Shown: positions 17,367 to 25,445 of the stretch, one piece after another
Position numbering within the stretch: the first letter of the stretch is position 1
Layout of the letters: each line of letters begins with the position of its first letter
From: Lachnospiraceae bacterium
GTDB lineage: Bacteria; Bacillota; Clostridia; Lachnospirales; Lachnospiraceae
Length of the DNA: 64,000 nt
Direction of reading: 5' to 3'
Assembly: GCA_017467805.1 (NCBI GenBank)
Contig: JAFUKJ010000017.1
Span: 1 to 64,000, forward strand
The notes under the pieces: model-generated
Databases searched by the model: none
The model's input: the letters and a program-made list of their open reading frames with translations, nothing else
What the model was told of the DNA's origin: nothing
Position numbers and translations under genes: made by a program

Positions 17367-17535
17367 CGGGGTACAGAGACGAAAAATTTTCTGTGGTACC
17401 CCGAGAAGATGAAATTTAGAGAGATTTTTGGCGATTTTGAGCTTGCGCGGGGTACAGGGAGAAAAAATTTTATCCAGTACCCCTGAAAATGAGAAAATCG
17501 GGGTACAGGAGCAAAAAAATCCTTGTAGTACCCCC
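17367..17535. repeat. Three tandem GGGGTAC/GTACCCC palindromes
   Basis: Three hairpin units of 35-37 bp lie at 17367-17403, 17449-17483 and 17500-17535, each with GGGGTAC at one end and GTACCCC at the other around an A-rich then T-rich loop. The spacers share GAGAAAATG-like words. The 557-bp gap between the hypothetical gene and the DJ-1 gene otherwise holds no supported gene; two overlapping minus-strand frames across the array only mirror the repeats. Confidence 0.85.
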
Positions 17536-17672
17536 GATAGCGAGAAAATGCAGGATTCTGCCATGAAAGTAACTGAAAGCAGAAAACGCAAAAGCGCACA
17601 TATGTAAAACTTTCCAAGCAAAAACAGGTTACATATCATAGAATATCAACATCAACGAAAGGAAGGATTTAC

Positions 17673-18221
17673 ATGAAAAAGGTAGGTATATTTTTTGTAG
17701 ACAGATTTGAGGAGATAGAGGCATTAACAGTAGTAGATTTGTTAAGACGAGCAGGAATTGAGATTACAATGGCGTCTGTAGAGGGCAAAAGTAAAGTGAC
17801 AGGCTCTCATAATATCAGTGTAGAGATGGACGCAACCATAGATGATATTGACTTTGACAGCTTGGATATGATTGTATGTCCTGGCGGACCTGGTACAAAG
17901 AATCTTGAGAAATGTGAGAAGCTGATGGAGCAGGTAAAGAGCTTCCATGATAATGGAAAATATATTGCAGCAATCTGCGCGGCTCCGATGATTTTCGGAC
18001 ATATGGGACTTTTAAAGGGCAAGAAAGCTTGTATCTTCCCAGGAATGGAAGAGGAACTTATTGGTGCCGAAGTATGCTTTGACGATGTAGTACAGTCAGA
18101 TAACATGATTATGAGCCGAGGCATGGGAACAGCTATGGCATTTGGCTTAAAGATTGTAGAAGTATTACTTGGTAGGGAAGAAGAGCAGAAGCTTGGAAAG
18201 CAGGTTGTATATTACAAGTAG
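17673..18221 (+). CDS. DJ-1/PfpI family protein
   Basis: 182 residues of the DJ-1/ThiJ/PfpI superfamily. The nucleophile-elbow Cys is in YIAAICAAPMIFG (about residue 100), the conserved acidic residue in DRFEEIEALT (about 14-20), and GGPGTKNL is also typical. Likely a cytoplasmic glyoxalase, deglycase or redox-sensing chaperone; the family does not allow a firm choice. ACGAAAGGAAGG lies upstream of the ATG. Downstream, a 15-bp inverted repeat carries the promoter of the chemosensory operon. Confidence 0.88.
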   Translation: MKKVGIFFVDRFEEIEALTVVDLLRRAGIEITMASVEGKSKVTGSHNISVEMDATIDDIDFDSLDMIVCPGGPGTKNLEKCEKLMEQVKSFHDNGKYIAAICAAPMIFGHMGLLKGKKACIFPGMEEELIGAEVCFDDVVQSDNMIMSRGMGTAMAFGLKIVEVLLGREEEQKLGKQVVYYK

Positions 18222-18268
18222 GAACAAAAGCTTCGTAGAAAACAGATAGAGATGTAATGATGAATAAT

Positions 18269-18318
18269 ATAGCACCAACCCTGAATGGTATTTTGACAAT
18301 GACAGGGTATGGTGCTAT
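18269..18318. terminator. Long inverted repeat after the DJ-1 gene
   Basis: ATAGCACCAACCCTG (18269-18283) pairs with CAGGGT and TGGTGCTAT (18303-18318) apart from one bulged A, around a 19-nt loop. It can form a terminator-like hairpin for the DJ-1 gene, although only a weak T-run follows. The loop and right arm contain a consensus promoter. Confidence 0.55.
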
Positions 18319-18321
18319 AAT
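18293..18321 (+). promoter_or_regulatory. Consensus sigma-A promoter of the cheR operon
   Basis: TTGACA (18293-18298), 17-bp spacer, TATAAT (18316-18321): a perfect match. The -35 box sits in the loop and the -10 box in the right arm of the inverted repeat 18269-18318. Transcription would start near 18328, 56 bp before cheR. Confidence 0.85.
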
Positions 18322-18383
18322 TGTTTAATAAGATAGTAAAATTGTGGTAAATATACAGAAAACTCAAAAAGAAGGTTCAAAAG

Positions 18384-19187
18384 ATGATAACCAATGAAGA
18401 GTTTCAGAGAATAGTTCTATATATGAAGAAAAAGGCAGGGATTAACCTGCAGGAGAAAAGGGTACTGGTTAGTGGAAGACTGGATAACTACATGATTCGT
18501 AAGGGTTATCAGTCGTATTCGGAATTTATGGATATTGTGGAGAAGTTCCCAGCGGGACAGGAAGCGCAGTATCTTGTAAATGCGTTGACTACAAATCATA
18601 CCTATTTTTGGCGTGAATACGAACAATTTCTCTACTTCAAACAGGTTGTATTGCCAAAGCTCAAGACGCGTGAAGCGAAGAGTAGAGATTGGCGAATATG
18701 GTGCGCTGCCTCTTCCACAGGAGAAGAGCCGTATACATTGGCAATGCTGTGTATGGATTATCTGGGGCTTGATTATTCTAACTGGGATACTAAGATTCTG
18801 GCGACGGATATTGATACACATGTATTGGAGAAGGCGGTTAAGGGTGTTTATTCCAAGGAGTCGGTGGAGCAGCTGCCAAAGCAATATGTGCGAAGATTTT
18901 TTAAAGAGACGAGTGATGGTCAATATAGAGTAACGGACGAACTAAAGGAACAGGTAATCTTCAGACAGTTTAATCTGATGAATGTATTACCCTTCAAGAA
19001 ACCGTTACATGTAGTGTTTTTACGAAATGTCATGATTTATTTCGAGGAGGAGACGAAGGCGAAGCTGTTGGACCAGATTTATGATGCGATGGTACCAGGA
19101 GGCTATTTGTTTATAGGCTCTACAGAGTCCATTGGACAGGGAAAGAGCAGATTTCGCTATATTCAGCCTTCTATATATAGGAAGTAG
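18384..19187 (+). CDS. cheR: Chemotaxis protein methyltransferase CheR
   Basis: 267-residue SAM-dependent glutamate methyltransferase for chemoreceptors. N-terminal helical domain (about 1-75), then TTNHTYFWREYEQF (normally TTNxTxFFRE), the SAM-binding AASSTGEEPYTLAM, ILATDIDTHVLEKA and LRNVMIYF. AGAAGG precedes the ATG. First gene of a six-gene operon cheR-cheB-cheY-cheW-kinase-HD-GYP regulator. There is no cheA or receptor gene in the window, so the operon may feed a receptor array encoded elsewhere. Confidence 0.93.
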   Translation: MITNEEFQRIVLYMKKKAGINLQEKRVLVSGRLDNYMIRKGYQSYSEFMDIVEKFPAGQEAQYLVNALTTNHTYFWREYEQFLYFKQVVLPKLKTREAKSRDWRIWCAASSTGEEPYTLAMLCMDYLGLDYSNWDTKILATDIDTHVLEKAVKGVYSKESVEQLPKQYVRRFFKETSDGQYRVTDELKEQVIFRQFNLMNVLPFKKPLHVVFLRNVMIYFEEETKAKLLDQIYDAMVPGGYLFIGSTESIGQGKSRFRYIQPSIYRK

Positions 19188-19204
19188 GAAGTGAGAGGAA
19201 GCTT

Positions 19205-20215
19205 ATGAGACGAGTTAAGGTATTGCTAGTGTCAGGCAATTATGAGTTGTCCTCAGCCCTTAAAAAGATTGTAACAGAGGACCGAAGACTGATGCTGGTG
19301 GCGCAGACACAGGACGCTTATGCAGCAAGAGATGCAATCATAGAGTATGAGCCTGATGTAATGCTATTGTGTAACAGTCTTCCAAGAATGGATGGGATTA
19401 CCTTTCTAAGAAAGCTGATGCCGCAGTATCCTATGCCAACAGTTGTGCTTGCAGCAGCTGGCTTAGAGGAAGACGCATATGATGCGGGAGCAGCAGATTT
19501 TATTGGTTTTAATGAGGAGCATATGAATCCTTATACGGTATTAGCCTATGAAATGCTTGGAGAACGACTGATTCGCGCAGTATATCCGCAGTGGAAGGGA
19601 GATAATGCGGAGGAAGCAAATAGAAAGCAGGGAAAGCCCAGTGATTTTGTAATTGCAATTGGTGCATCAACAGGAGGAACCGATGCGATTGAACAGGTGG
19701 TGCGTCACTTAAAGCCTAATGTTCCAGGTGTGGTAGCTGTGATACATATGCCAGAGGGGTTCACGAATCTATATGCACAAAGGCTCAATGACGAGTGCGA
19801 TGTTATGGTAAAGGAAGCCAAATCAGGAGATGTTGTAAGAGACGGTCAGGCACTGTTAGCACCCGCAGGCGATAAGCATATGAGAGTGATTAAAGTAAAC
19901 GGCATTTATCAGGTGGAATGCCGAATGGGACCTAAGGTAAGCGGTCATTGTCCATCTGTAGATGTACTCTTTGATTCGGTTGCAAGAGCGGCAGGAAAGG
20001 ATTCGCTTGGAGTCATTCTGACAGGTATGGGTAGAGATGGTGCAGATGGATTGCTAACAATGCGCAAAGCAGGAGCGATGACAATAGGTCAGGATGAACA
20101 AAGCTGTGTAGTTTATGGAATGCCAAAGGCGGCTTTTGATATAGGTGCGGTAACAAGACAGGCTCCGCTAAGCCAAATCGCACATAAGATTCATTATTTT
20201 TTAGATTTGAAATAG
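19205..20215 (+). CDS. cheB: CheB methylesterase with degenerate receiver domain
   Basis: 336 residues: an N-terminal receiver-like domain (about 1-120) and a C-terminal methylesterase. The esterase triad context is intact: Ser in AIGASTGGTDAIEQ (about 157), His in VIHMPEGFTNLYAQRL, Asp in GMGRDGADGL. In the receiver, the acidic pair is replaced (VLLVSGNYEL), the phospho-acceptor Asp position reads Cys56 (MLLCNSLPRMDG) and the conserved Lys is Gly (FIGF). It therefore should not be activated by CheA phosphorylation in the usual way. Located 17 bp after cheR. Confidence 0.92.
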   Translation: MRRVKVLLVSGNYELSSALKKIVTEDRRLMLVAQTQDAYAARDAIIEYEPDVMLLCNSLPRMDGITFLRKLMPQYPMPTVVLAAAGLEEDAYDAGAADFIGFNEEHMNPYTVLAYEMLGERLIRAVYPQWKGDNAEEANRKQGKPSDFVIAIGASTGGTDAIEQVVRHLKPNVPGVVAVIHMPEGFTNLYAQRLNDECDVMVKEAKSGDVVRDGQALLAPAGDKHMRVIKVNGIYQVECRMGPKVSGHCPSVDVLFDSVARAAGKDSLGVILTGMGRDGADGLLTMRKAGAMTIGQDEQSCVVYGMPKAAFDIGAVTRQAPLSQIAHKIHYFLDLK

Positions 20216-20242
20216 AAGGGAATTAGAAAGGAAGGAATGGGT

Positions 20243-20635
20243 ATGAGAATATTAATCGCAGAGGATGATTTTACAAGTAGAAAGGTGTTATTAAAATTCT
20301 TATCAGAATACGGTGAATGTGATGTTACTGTAGATGGTATGGAGGCAATTGATGCTTATTTGATGGCTCTTGAAGAGGATGCTCCTTATGATTTGGTGTG
20401 CCTTGATGTTATGATGCCTGTTCTGGATGGATATCAGGCGTTAAAAAATATTCGTGATATAGAGCGTGAAAAGAAAATCCCAGAGGAGAAAACGGCAAAG
20501 ATTATCATGACAACAGCTTTAAATGAGGAAAAGAATGTCAAAAAAGCATTTGAACTTGGCTGTACGGTATATTGTGCAAAGCCGATTGATATGGTGAAGC
20601 TAAGAAGTACATTGGAGATGCTGGGATTAATCTAA
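20243..20635 (+). CDS. cheY: CheY-like single-domain response regulator
   Basis: 130 residues from ATG 20243. An in-frame ATG at 20237 is only 1-2 nt after GGAAGG and is less likely. All receiver residues are present: acidic pair in IAEDDFTS, phospho-acceptor Asp in LVCLDVMMPVLDG (about 54), Thr in IIMTTALN and Lys in YCAKPID. A phosphoacceptor in the chemosensory pathway or for the downstream hybrid-like kinase. It has intact residues where the adjacent CheB receiver has lost them. Confidence 0.9.
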   Translation: MRILIAEDDFTSRKVLLKFLSEYGECDVTVDGMEAIDAYLMALEEDAPYDLVCLDVMMPVLDGYQALKNIRDIEREKKIPEEKTAKIIMTTALNEEKNVKKAFELGCTVYCAKPIDMVKLRSTLEMLGLI

Positions 20636-20690
20636 TAAAGGATTTTCAAAATAGAAAGTCCTTGGGAAATGTGTAGAAAGGTGGAGCACA

Positions 20691-21221
20691 ATGGAAGAAT
20701 TATTGGAAGAAGTTGTAGTAGAAAACAGCGAAGATGAAGAACTGGGTGACGTCAGACAGGGGAAATATATGACGTTTCGTGTGGGTAAGAATGTATATGG
20801 TATAGCGTTAAAATTTGTAAATGAAATTATTCAGATGCAGACGATAGCACCGATACCTGAAGTGGAGCATTATATCAAAGGTCTGGTGAATTTGAGAGGA
20901 AAAATCATTCCTGTTATCGATGTTGCAGACCGTTTTGGAATGGAGCCTTTTGAATATACAGACAGAACCTGCATTATTGTAATCGAAGTAAAGGGCATAG
21001 AGGTTGGGCTTATTATTGAAAATATTGCAGAGGTTGTGTCGATTGAAGAGGATGAGATTTTGCCACCGCCTAATAAAGTACATGGAGGTCTTCAGGACAA
21101 ATTTATTCATGGAATCAGTCAGATGGAGGATGGCTTAAAGCTATTGCTTGACCCTGTAAAGCTATTAAGTGATGATGCGTTAAACTTTGTTGATAAGACA
21201 GAGGATGAAGACGAGGAGTAA
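20691..21221 (+). CDS. cheW: CheW-like coupling protein
   Basis: 176 residues with one CheW domain (about 22-165): YMTFRVGKNVYGIALKFVNEI, IAPIPEVEHYIKGLVNLRGKI, PVIDVADRFG and GLIIENIAEVVSIEEDEI. It links receptors to a CheA-type kinase. Highly acidic N- and C-terminal tails flank the domain. AAAGGTGGAG precedes the ATG. The GTG of the kinase gene begins 4 bp after its stop. Confidence 0.9.
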   Translation: MEELLEEVVVENSEDEELGDVRQGKYMTFRVGKNVYGIALKFVNEIIQMQTIAPIPEVEHYIKGLVNLRGKIIPVIDVADRFGMEPFEYTDRTCIIVIEVKGIEVGLIIENIAEVVSIEEDEILPPPNKVHGGLQDKFIHGISQMEDGLKLLLDPVKLLSDDALNFVDKTEDEDEE

Positions 21222-21224
21222 GCT

Positions 21225-22709
21225 GTGAATAATCATAATGAAGAGATGTTATGCTATATTTTAGGAAATTGCCGCGAGCTGATTATAAGATTCGATGAAA
21301 AGGGCTGTATTAACTATGCAAATGACAGTATGCTTAGGCTGACTGGCTATGAAGCGGATGATTTAAGAGGCACTTATGTTGGTGAGCATTTCAGCGATGT
21401 TTTCTGTACAAAAGATGGCAAGGTTTGTCTTGCAGAAGAATATGAAAAGGAAAAGTTTGTGGAAACGGTCTTATATCGTAAGAATAAGACCTGTTTTCCT
21501 GTGGAATTAAATGTGATTTCTGTTTCGGACGAGGAGCAGGAGGCATACCTTTGCATAGCGCTGGATGTAACCTTATATAAGGATAGTCTGCAAAAAAATA
21601 AAGAGATTATGCAGATGGCAAAGGATTCTATGAAGGCAAGGGATGAATTTGTAGCTAATGTAACACATGAGCTTCGAACCCCCGTGAATGGAATCAAAGG
21701 TCATGCGGACCTGTTAATGGAAGATGAAAGAGACATTCAGAAGCTTGGTTATCTGAAATTAATTCATAACTGTTGTATCACGATGGAAGGTATTATTAAT
21801 AATATTTTGGATTTTTCCAAGCTGGAGTCAGGAAAATTTCAGATTGAGGAAGCTCCTTTTTCGTTCCGTATGCTAATGGAGCAGCAGCAGGCTCTGTTTA
21901 CAACGCTGGCGGCAGGAAAAGGCTTAAAGTTTTCTATGAATATAGCTCCTAATGTGCCAGACCATGTAGTCGGAGATTCACTGCGTATCACACAGGTATT
22001 AAATAATTTGGTTTCCAATGCCGTAAAGTTTACGGAGCAGGGGCATATTGGAATTGAGATAGTAAAAAATGCGCAGCTGGATGGAGAGGTTGAGCTTTTC
22101 TTTGTGGTAGCTGATACAGGTATCGGATTGTCGGCAGAGGATAAGGATAAGATATTCAATAGCTTTACACAGGCAGATGCCTCTATTACTAGACGCTTTG
22201 GCGGCACGGGACTTGGACTTTCCATTACAAAGGATTTGGTTCAGCTTATGAACGGTAATATTTGGGTAGAGGGTGAAAAAGGCAAAGGTTCTACATTTTC
22301 ATTCACAATTCGTTTGAAAATAGAGGAAGAGGAAACAGAACAGGAAGAGGTACAGGCAAATATTGTTTGGAAAAATCCTGAGATTAGAAAAGAGAAACAG
22401 GCAGAGCAGATGCCTGAGTATGTATTTGGAACTGCATTGAATGAATTTGAAATTCGAAGAAATTTCGAAAAGGTCAATATTGCAATGGATATGCAGTGCT
22501 GGCAGAAGGCAGAGGCATCAATGGATGTTTTAAAGCAGCTGCTTTCAGGTGGTTCGGATGAGCTTAGACGACAGACCTTTAAGATGGCAATGGCAGTCAG
22601 AAAGGCTGATTATGAAAAGTTTAGAACAGAGGCGGATGCAGTGAAGAACCTGATGACGCAGGAGTGGTATCAGATAAATCCTGATGCAAAGCCTAATCAG
22701 GTGGTGTAA
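21225..22709 (+). CDS. PAS-domain sensor histidine kinase
   Basis: 494 residues from GTG 21225, with GAGGAG 6 nt upstream. It has an N-terminal PAS domain (about 5-125), HisKA with FVANVTHELRTPVNG (His about 148) and an HATPase with NNLVSNAVKFT, DTGIGLS and RRFGGTGLGLSI. It lacks membrane helices, so it is a soluble kinase. A C-terminal extension of about 110 residues is helical and resembles a degenerate Hpt-like region, without a clear phosphorylatable His. Likely partners are the CheY-like protein or the following HD-GYP regulator. Confidence 0.9.
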   Translation: MNNHNEEMLCYILGNCRELIIRFDEKGCINYANDSMLRLTGYEADDLRGTYVGEHFSDVFCTKDGKVCLAEEYEKEKFVETVLYRKNKTCFPVELNVISVSDEEQEAYLCIALDVTLYKDSLQKNKEIMQMAKDSMKARDEFVANVTHELRTPVNGIKGHADLLMEDERDIQKLGYLKLIHNCCITMEGIINNILDFSKLESGKFQIEEAPFSFRMLMEQQQALFTTLAAGKGLKFSMNIAPNVPDHVVGDSLRITQVLNNLVSNAVKFTEQGHIGIEIVKNAQLDGEVELFFVVADTGIGLSAEDKDKIFNSFTQADASITRRFGGTGLGLSITKDLVQLMNGNIWVEGEKGKGSTFSFTIRLKIEEEETEQEEVQANIVWKNPEIRKEKQAEQMPEYVFGTALNEFEIRRNFEKVNIAMDMQCWQKAEASMDVLKQLLSGGSDELRRQTFKMAMAVRKADYEKFRTEADAVKNLMTQEWYQINPDAKPNQVV

Positions 22710-22722
22710 ATGGAGGAGCGGC

Positions 22723-23817
22723 ATGAATGTCAAGCATAAAGTAAAAATCTTAATCGTTGATGATGTAGATATTAATCTTGATATATTGGAAGAAATCATA
22801 AAGTCAATGGGGCATGAGACGATTACTGCATTGAGCGTAAAGGAAGCGGTTGCGCTGATTGAAGACTTGGAGGAACTGCCACAGCTGATTTTGTCTGATA
22901 TTTCCATGCCTGAAATAGATGGCTATGCTTTTTGTGCGATGCTGAAGAAAAATCCACATACAAGACATATTCCTGTTATCTTTATTTCGGCGATGGACTC
23001 CATGTCTGATTTGGAGAAGGGTTTTGCGCTTGGCGCAGTTGATTATATTCCAAAGCCCTTTGAGCCAGCAGAGGTACAGATGCGTATTAATACACATTTG
23101 AAGATGTATCAGATGCAGGTAGAGCTGGCAGAGAATAATAAACGCCTGAATCAGGTGGTTGCCAATCAGATAGAAAAGCTTCATGCAGAACAGAAAAATA
23201 TTATGTCCGCGATGGCGAAACTGGTGGAAAGCAGAGAAAGCGTGTCGGGCAGACATTATCTGAATATCTCCTATAATAGTAAGGTTCTGGCGCAGGGGTT
23301 GCAGTTTCATCCATTGTACGAAGACAGGATAACGGATAATTTTATTGACACGATAGAGTCGTCTGCATATCTGCATGACATTGGAAAGATAAAGATTCCT
23401 GATGCAATTTTATTAAAAAAAGGTTCGCTGACACCAGAAGAGATTACAGTCATGAAAACACATGCGCAGGTTGGTGCGGAGACTTTACTTGATATATATG
23501 AAGGAAAAGAGAAAAATGATTTTATCAATATGGCGGTGGATATTGCGTACTATCATCATGAAAACTGGGATGGAACAGGTTATCCGAAGGGATTAAAGGG
23601 AGAAGAGATTCCCCTGCCGGCAAGAATCGTGCATGTTGTAGATGTTTTTGATGCGTTAAATGGAGAAAGAATCTATAAGCAGTCTGGTACGATTGAGGAC
23701 TGCCTTAAGATTATGGAGGCGGAGTCAGGAAAAGCCTTTGACCCTGATATTGTTCAGGTACTTTTAAAGATATATCGCAATTTTGTCAGAGATAATAAGC
23801 CAGTACATTGGCTCTAA
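22723..23817 (+). CDS. Response regulator with HD-GYP phosphodiesterase domain
   Basis: 364 residues from ATG 22723 with GGAGGAG 4 nt upstream; an earlier frame start at 22684 would overlap the kinase. Receiver domain intact: ILIVDDVDIN, Asp in LILSDISMPEIDG (about 58), Lys in YIPKPF. A coiled linker (about 125-165) leads to HD-GYP: SGRHYLNI, LHDIGKIKIP (about 217), THAQVG, YYHHENWDGTGYP (about 285), VVDVFDAL. It should hydrolyse cyclic di-GMP when phosphorylated, connecting the chemosensory operon to second-messenger signalling. Confidence 0.92.
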   Translation: MNVKHKVKILIVDDVDINLDILEEIIKSMGHETITALSVKEAVALIEDLEELPQLILSDISMPEIDGYAFCAMLKKNPHTRHIPVIFISAMDSMSDLEKGFALGAVDYIPKPFEPAEVQMRINTHLKMYQMQVELAENNKRLNQVVANQIEKLHAEQKNIMSAMAKLVESRESVSGRHYLNISYNSKVLAQGLQFHPLYEDRITDNFIDTIESSAYLHDIGKIKIPDAILLKKGSLTPEEITVMKTHAQVGAETLLDIYEGKEKNDFINMAVDIAYYHHENWDGTGYPKGLKGEEIPLPARIVHVVDVFDALNGERIYKQSGTIEDCLKIMEAESGKAFDPDIVQVLLKIYRNFVRDNKPVHWL

Positions 23818-23841
23818 AATAATTGTAGAAAAAATTTCCAC

Positions 23842-23870
23842 TTATATTTTAATTACAGCCGTTCATACTA
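23842..23870 (+). promoter_or_regulatory. Candidate sigma-G/sigma-F promoter of the spore protein gene
   Basis: CATACTA (23864-23870) matches the forespore sigma-G -10 consensus; TTATA at 23842-23846 gives a weaker -35 at 17-bp spacing. It sits 77 bp before a spore protein gene, the regulon expected for sigma-G. Confidence 0.5.
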
Positions 23871-23946
23871 TGAGTAAGATAAGTGATGAGCTTATCTTTG
23901 AAAATAGATGTGAAAACAAAAATAGTATTTACGGAGGTAATTAATT

Positions 23947-24150
23947 ATGAGTTCAAACAACAAATCTAATAGTATGGAAGTACCAGAGGCAAAGGCAGCA
24001 ATGGACAGATTTAAGACAGAGGTTGCTTCTGAGTTAGGCGTTAACTTAAAGGAAGGTTACAATGGTGACTTAACTTCTAAGGAAGCAGGAAGCATTGGCG
24101 GCGAGATGGTTCGTCGTATGATTAAGAGCTATGAGGAATCAATGAAATAA
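23947..24150 (+). CDS. Alpha/beta-type small acid-soluble spore protein
   Basis: 67-residue DNA-binding spore-core protein that saturates and protects forespore DNA and is degraded by the GPR protease at germination. The family signatures are present: a first helix AKAAMDRFKTEVASELGV containing the GPR cleavage context EVASELG, and YNGDLTSKEAGSIGGEMVRRMI in the second. TACGGAGGTAATTAATT precedes the ATG. It shows that the organism is, or descends from, an endospore former. Terminated by the hairpin at 24228-24250. Confidence 0.94.
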   Translation: MSSNNKSNSMEVPEAKAAMDRFKTEVASELGVNLKEGYNGDLTSKEAGSIGGEMVRRMIKSYEESMK

Positions 24151-24152
24151 AT

Positions 24153-24192
24153 TTCATCGAAGTAAAACTTCATCGAAATAAATTTCATCGAA
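24153..24192 (+). repeat. Three direct copies of TTCATCGAA
   Basis: TTCATCGAA occurs at 24153-24161, 24169-24177 and 24184-24192 (periods 16 and 15 bp), immediately after the spore-protein stop codon. No function is known. Confidence 0.7.
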
Positions 24193-24227
24193 ATAGCGAA
24201 AACTGAATAGTTAATCATAAAACAATG

Positions 24228-24254
24228 GGGATGCTTATAATGGGCATCCCTTTG
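24228..24254 (+). terminator. Terminator of the spore protein gene
   Basis: GGGATGC (24228-24234) pairs with GCATCCC (24244-24250), followed by TTTG. The next promoter starts 1 bp later. Confidence 0.8.
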
Positions 24255-24283
24255 TTGACATTATGGTAAACCCCTTATATAAT
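24255..24283 (+). promoter_or_regulatory. Consensus sigma-A promoter of the lipoprotein/permease operon
   Basis: TTGACA (24255-24260), 17-bp spacer, TATAAT (24278-24283): perfect consensus. It implies a leader of about 118 nt before the lipoprotein start. Confidence 0.85.
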
Positions 24284-24407
24284 GGGTTTCGAAACCGAAA
24301 AGCGGGAAGGTGCAGACAGTATTTTACGGCTGATTGGAATCGCAATATTTTTATCTGATGACAAAGAGCCTGATATGACAACAGGTTCTGAGGAGAAAGG
24401 AAGTAAC

Positions 24408-25445
24408 ATGAAAAAGACAAGTAAGACACAGGTTAACAGGAACACAAAGCGCGTGCGTATCAGCACACGAATCCTCACGATGGTATTAACATTCGTGATG
24501 GCAGCAGGCGTACTGGCTGGTTGCGGTAAGCAGGACGCTAATGTACAGGACACACTGATTCGAATCGGTTCTATGAAGGGACCAACCTCTATGGGATTGT
24601 TATCGCTTAAGGAGAAGAGTGAGAACGGTGAGGCAGCAGGACAGTATGAGTTTAATATGTACACAGCAGCAGACGAGATTCTTCCATTAATGATTAAGGG
24701 AGAGCTTGATATTGCATTAGTACCTGCCAATGTAGCAAGCATTTTATATAATAAGACAGAGGGGGCAATCACTGTAATTGATATTAATACGCTTGGCGTG
24801 CTTTATATGGTATCAGGTAACAGTGAGATTGCTTCAATGGAAGATTTGAAGGGTAAGACTATCTATCTGACAGGTAAGGGAACAACACCTGACTATGTTT
24901 TGAATTATTTATTAGATGCAAATGGTCTTGCGGCAGACTGTACACTTGAGTATAAGTCAGAGGCAACAGAGGTAGCAGCAGTATTAGCGGAGAATCCTGA
25001 TGCAATCGGCTTATTACCACAGCCTTTCGTAACAGCAGCATGTGCGCAGAATGAAGCTTTATCCGTTGTATTAGATATGAACGAGGAATGGGAAAAGGTT
25101 CAGGGTGAAGGCGGCAGCCGTATGGTGACAGGTGTAACTGTTGTAAGAGATGAGTTCCTTGAGGCAAATCAGGCAGCTGTGCAGAACTTTATGAAGGAAC
25201 ACGAGGAGAGTGCGGCAGCAATCAATGCAGATGTGGAGACGGGCGCACAGCTTGTAGTTGCAGCAGAGATTATTGCAAAGGAGCCAATTGCAAAGAAGGC
25301 AATTCCAGAGTGTAATATTACATATATTGATGGAGAAGATATGAAGCAGGCACTTTCAGGATATCTTGATGTATTGGCACAGCAGAGTCCTGAGGCTGTA
25401 GGCGGTTCTCTTCCAGGAGATGATTTCTATTATGTTTCTAAATAA
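24408..25445 (+). CDS. ABC transporter substrate-binding lipoprotein (SsuA/THI5-like)
   Basis: 345 residues from ATG 24408. The frame is open from 24282, but that first ATG lies inside the -10 box and so cannot be the start; GGAGAAAGGAAG sits upstream of 24408. A basic N-terminus and hydrophobic core lead to the lipobox VLAGC, for lipid attachment to the outer membrane face. The mature part is an NMT1/SsuA/THI5-like binding fold (IRIGSMKGPTSMGLL, DIALVPANVASILYNK, MEDLKGKTIYLTGKG). Substrates of this family are organic sulfonates, pyrimidine precursors of thiamine and similar compounds; here it is unknown. Overlaps the permease gene by 14 bp. Confidence 0.88.
   Translation: MKKTSKTQVNRNTKRVRISTRILTMVLTFVMAAGVLAGCGKQDANVQDTLIRIGSMKGPTSMGLLSLKEKSENGEAAGQYEFNMYTAADEILPLMIKGELDIALVPANVASILYNKTEGAITVIDINTLGVLYMVSGNSEIASMEDLKGKTIYLTGKGTTPDYVLNYLLDANGLAADCTLEYKSEATEVAAVLAENPDAIGLLPQPFVTAACAQNEALSVVLDMNEEWEKVQGEGGSRMVTGVTVVRDEFLEANQAAVQNFMKEHEESAAAINADVETGAQLVVAAEIIAKEPIAKKAIPECNITYIDGEDMKQALSGYLDVLAQQSPEAVGGSLPGDDFYYVSK

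Noticed and set aside
17192-17639. Two overlapping minus-strand reading frames with repeated peptides
   Set aside because: They only translate the three GGGGTAC palindromes in different frames; no ribosome binding site or conserved domain.
18269-18318. Phase-variable invertible promoter
   Set aside because: The inverted repeats are only 19 nt apart and the promoter overlaps the right arm; inversion would not reorient a whole promoter, and no recombinase is adjacent.
24284-24407. Possible TPP riboswitch in the leader of the THI5/SsuA-like lipoprotein (GGTGC...GGCTGA and CCTGAT words)
   Set aside because: The near-invariant CUGAGA and the ACCUGAUCUGG...GCGUAGGGA block are not present; only short fragments match, so I do not call it.
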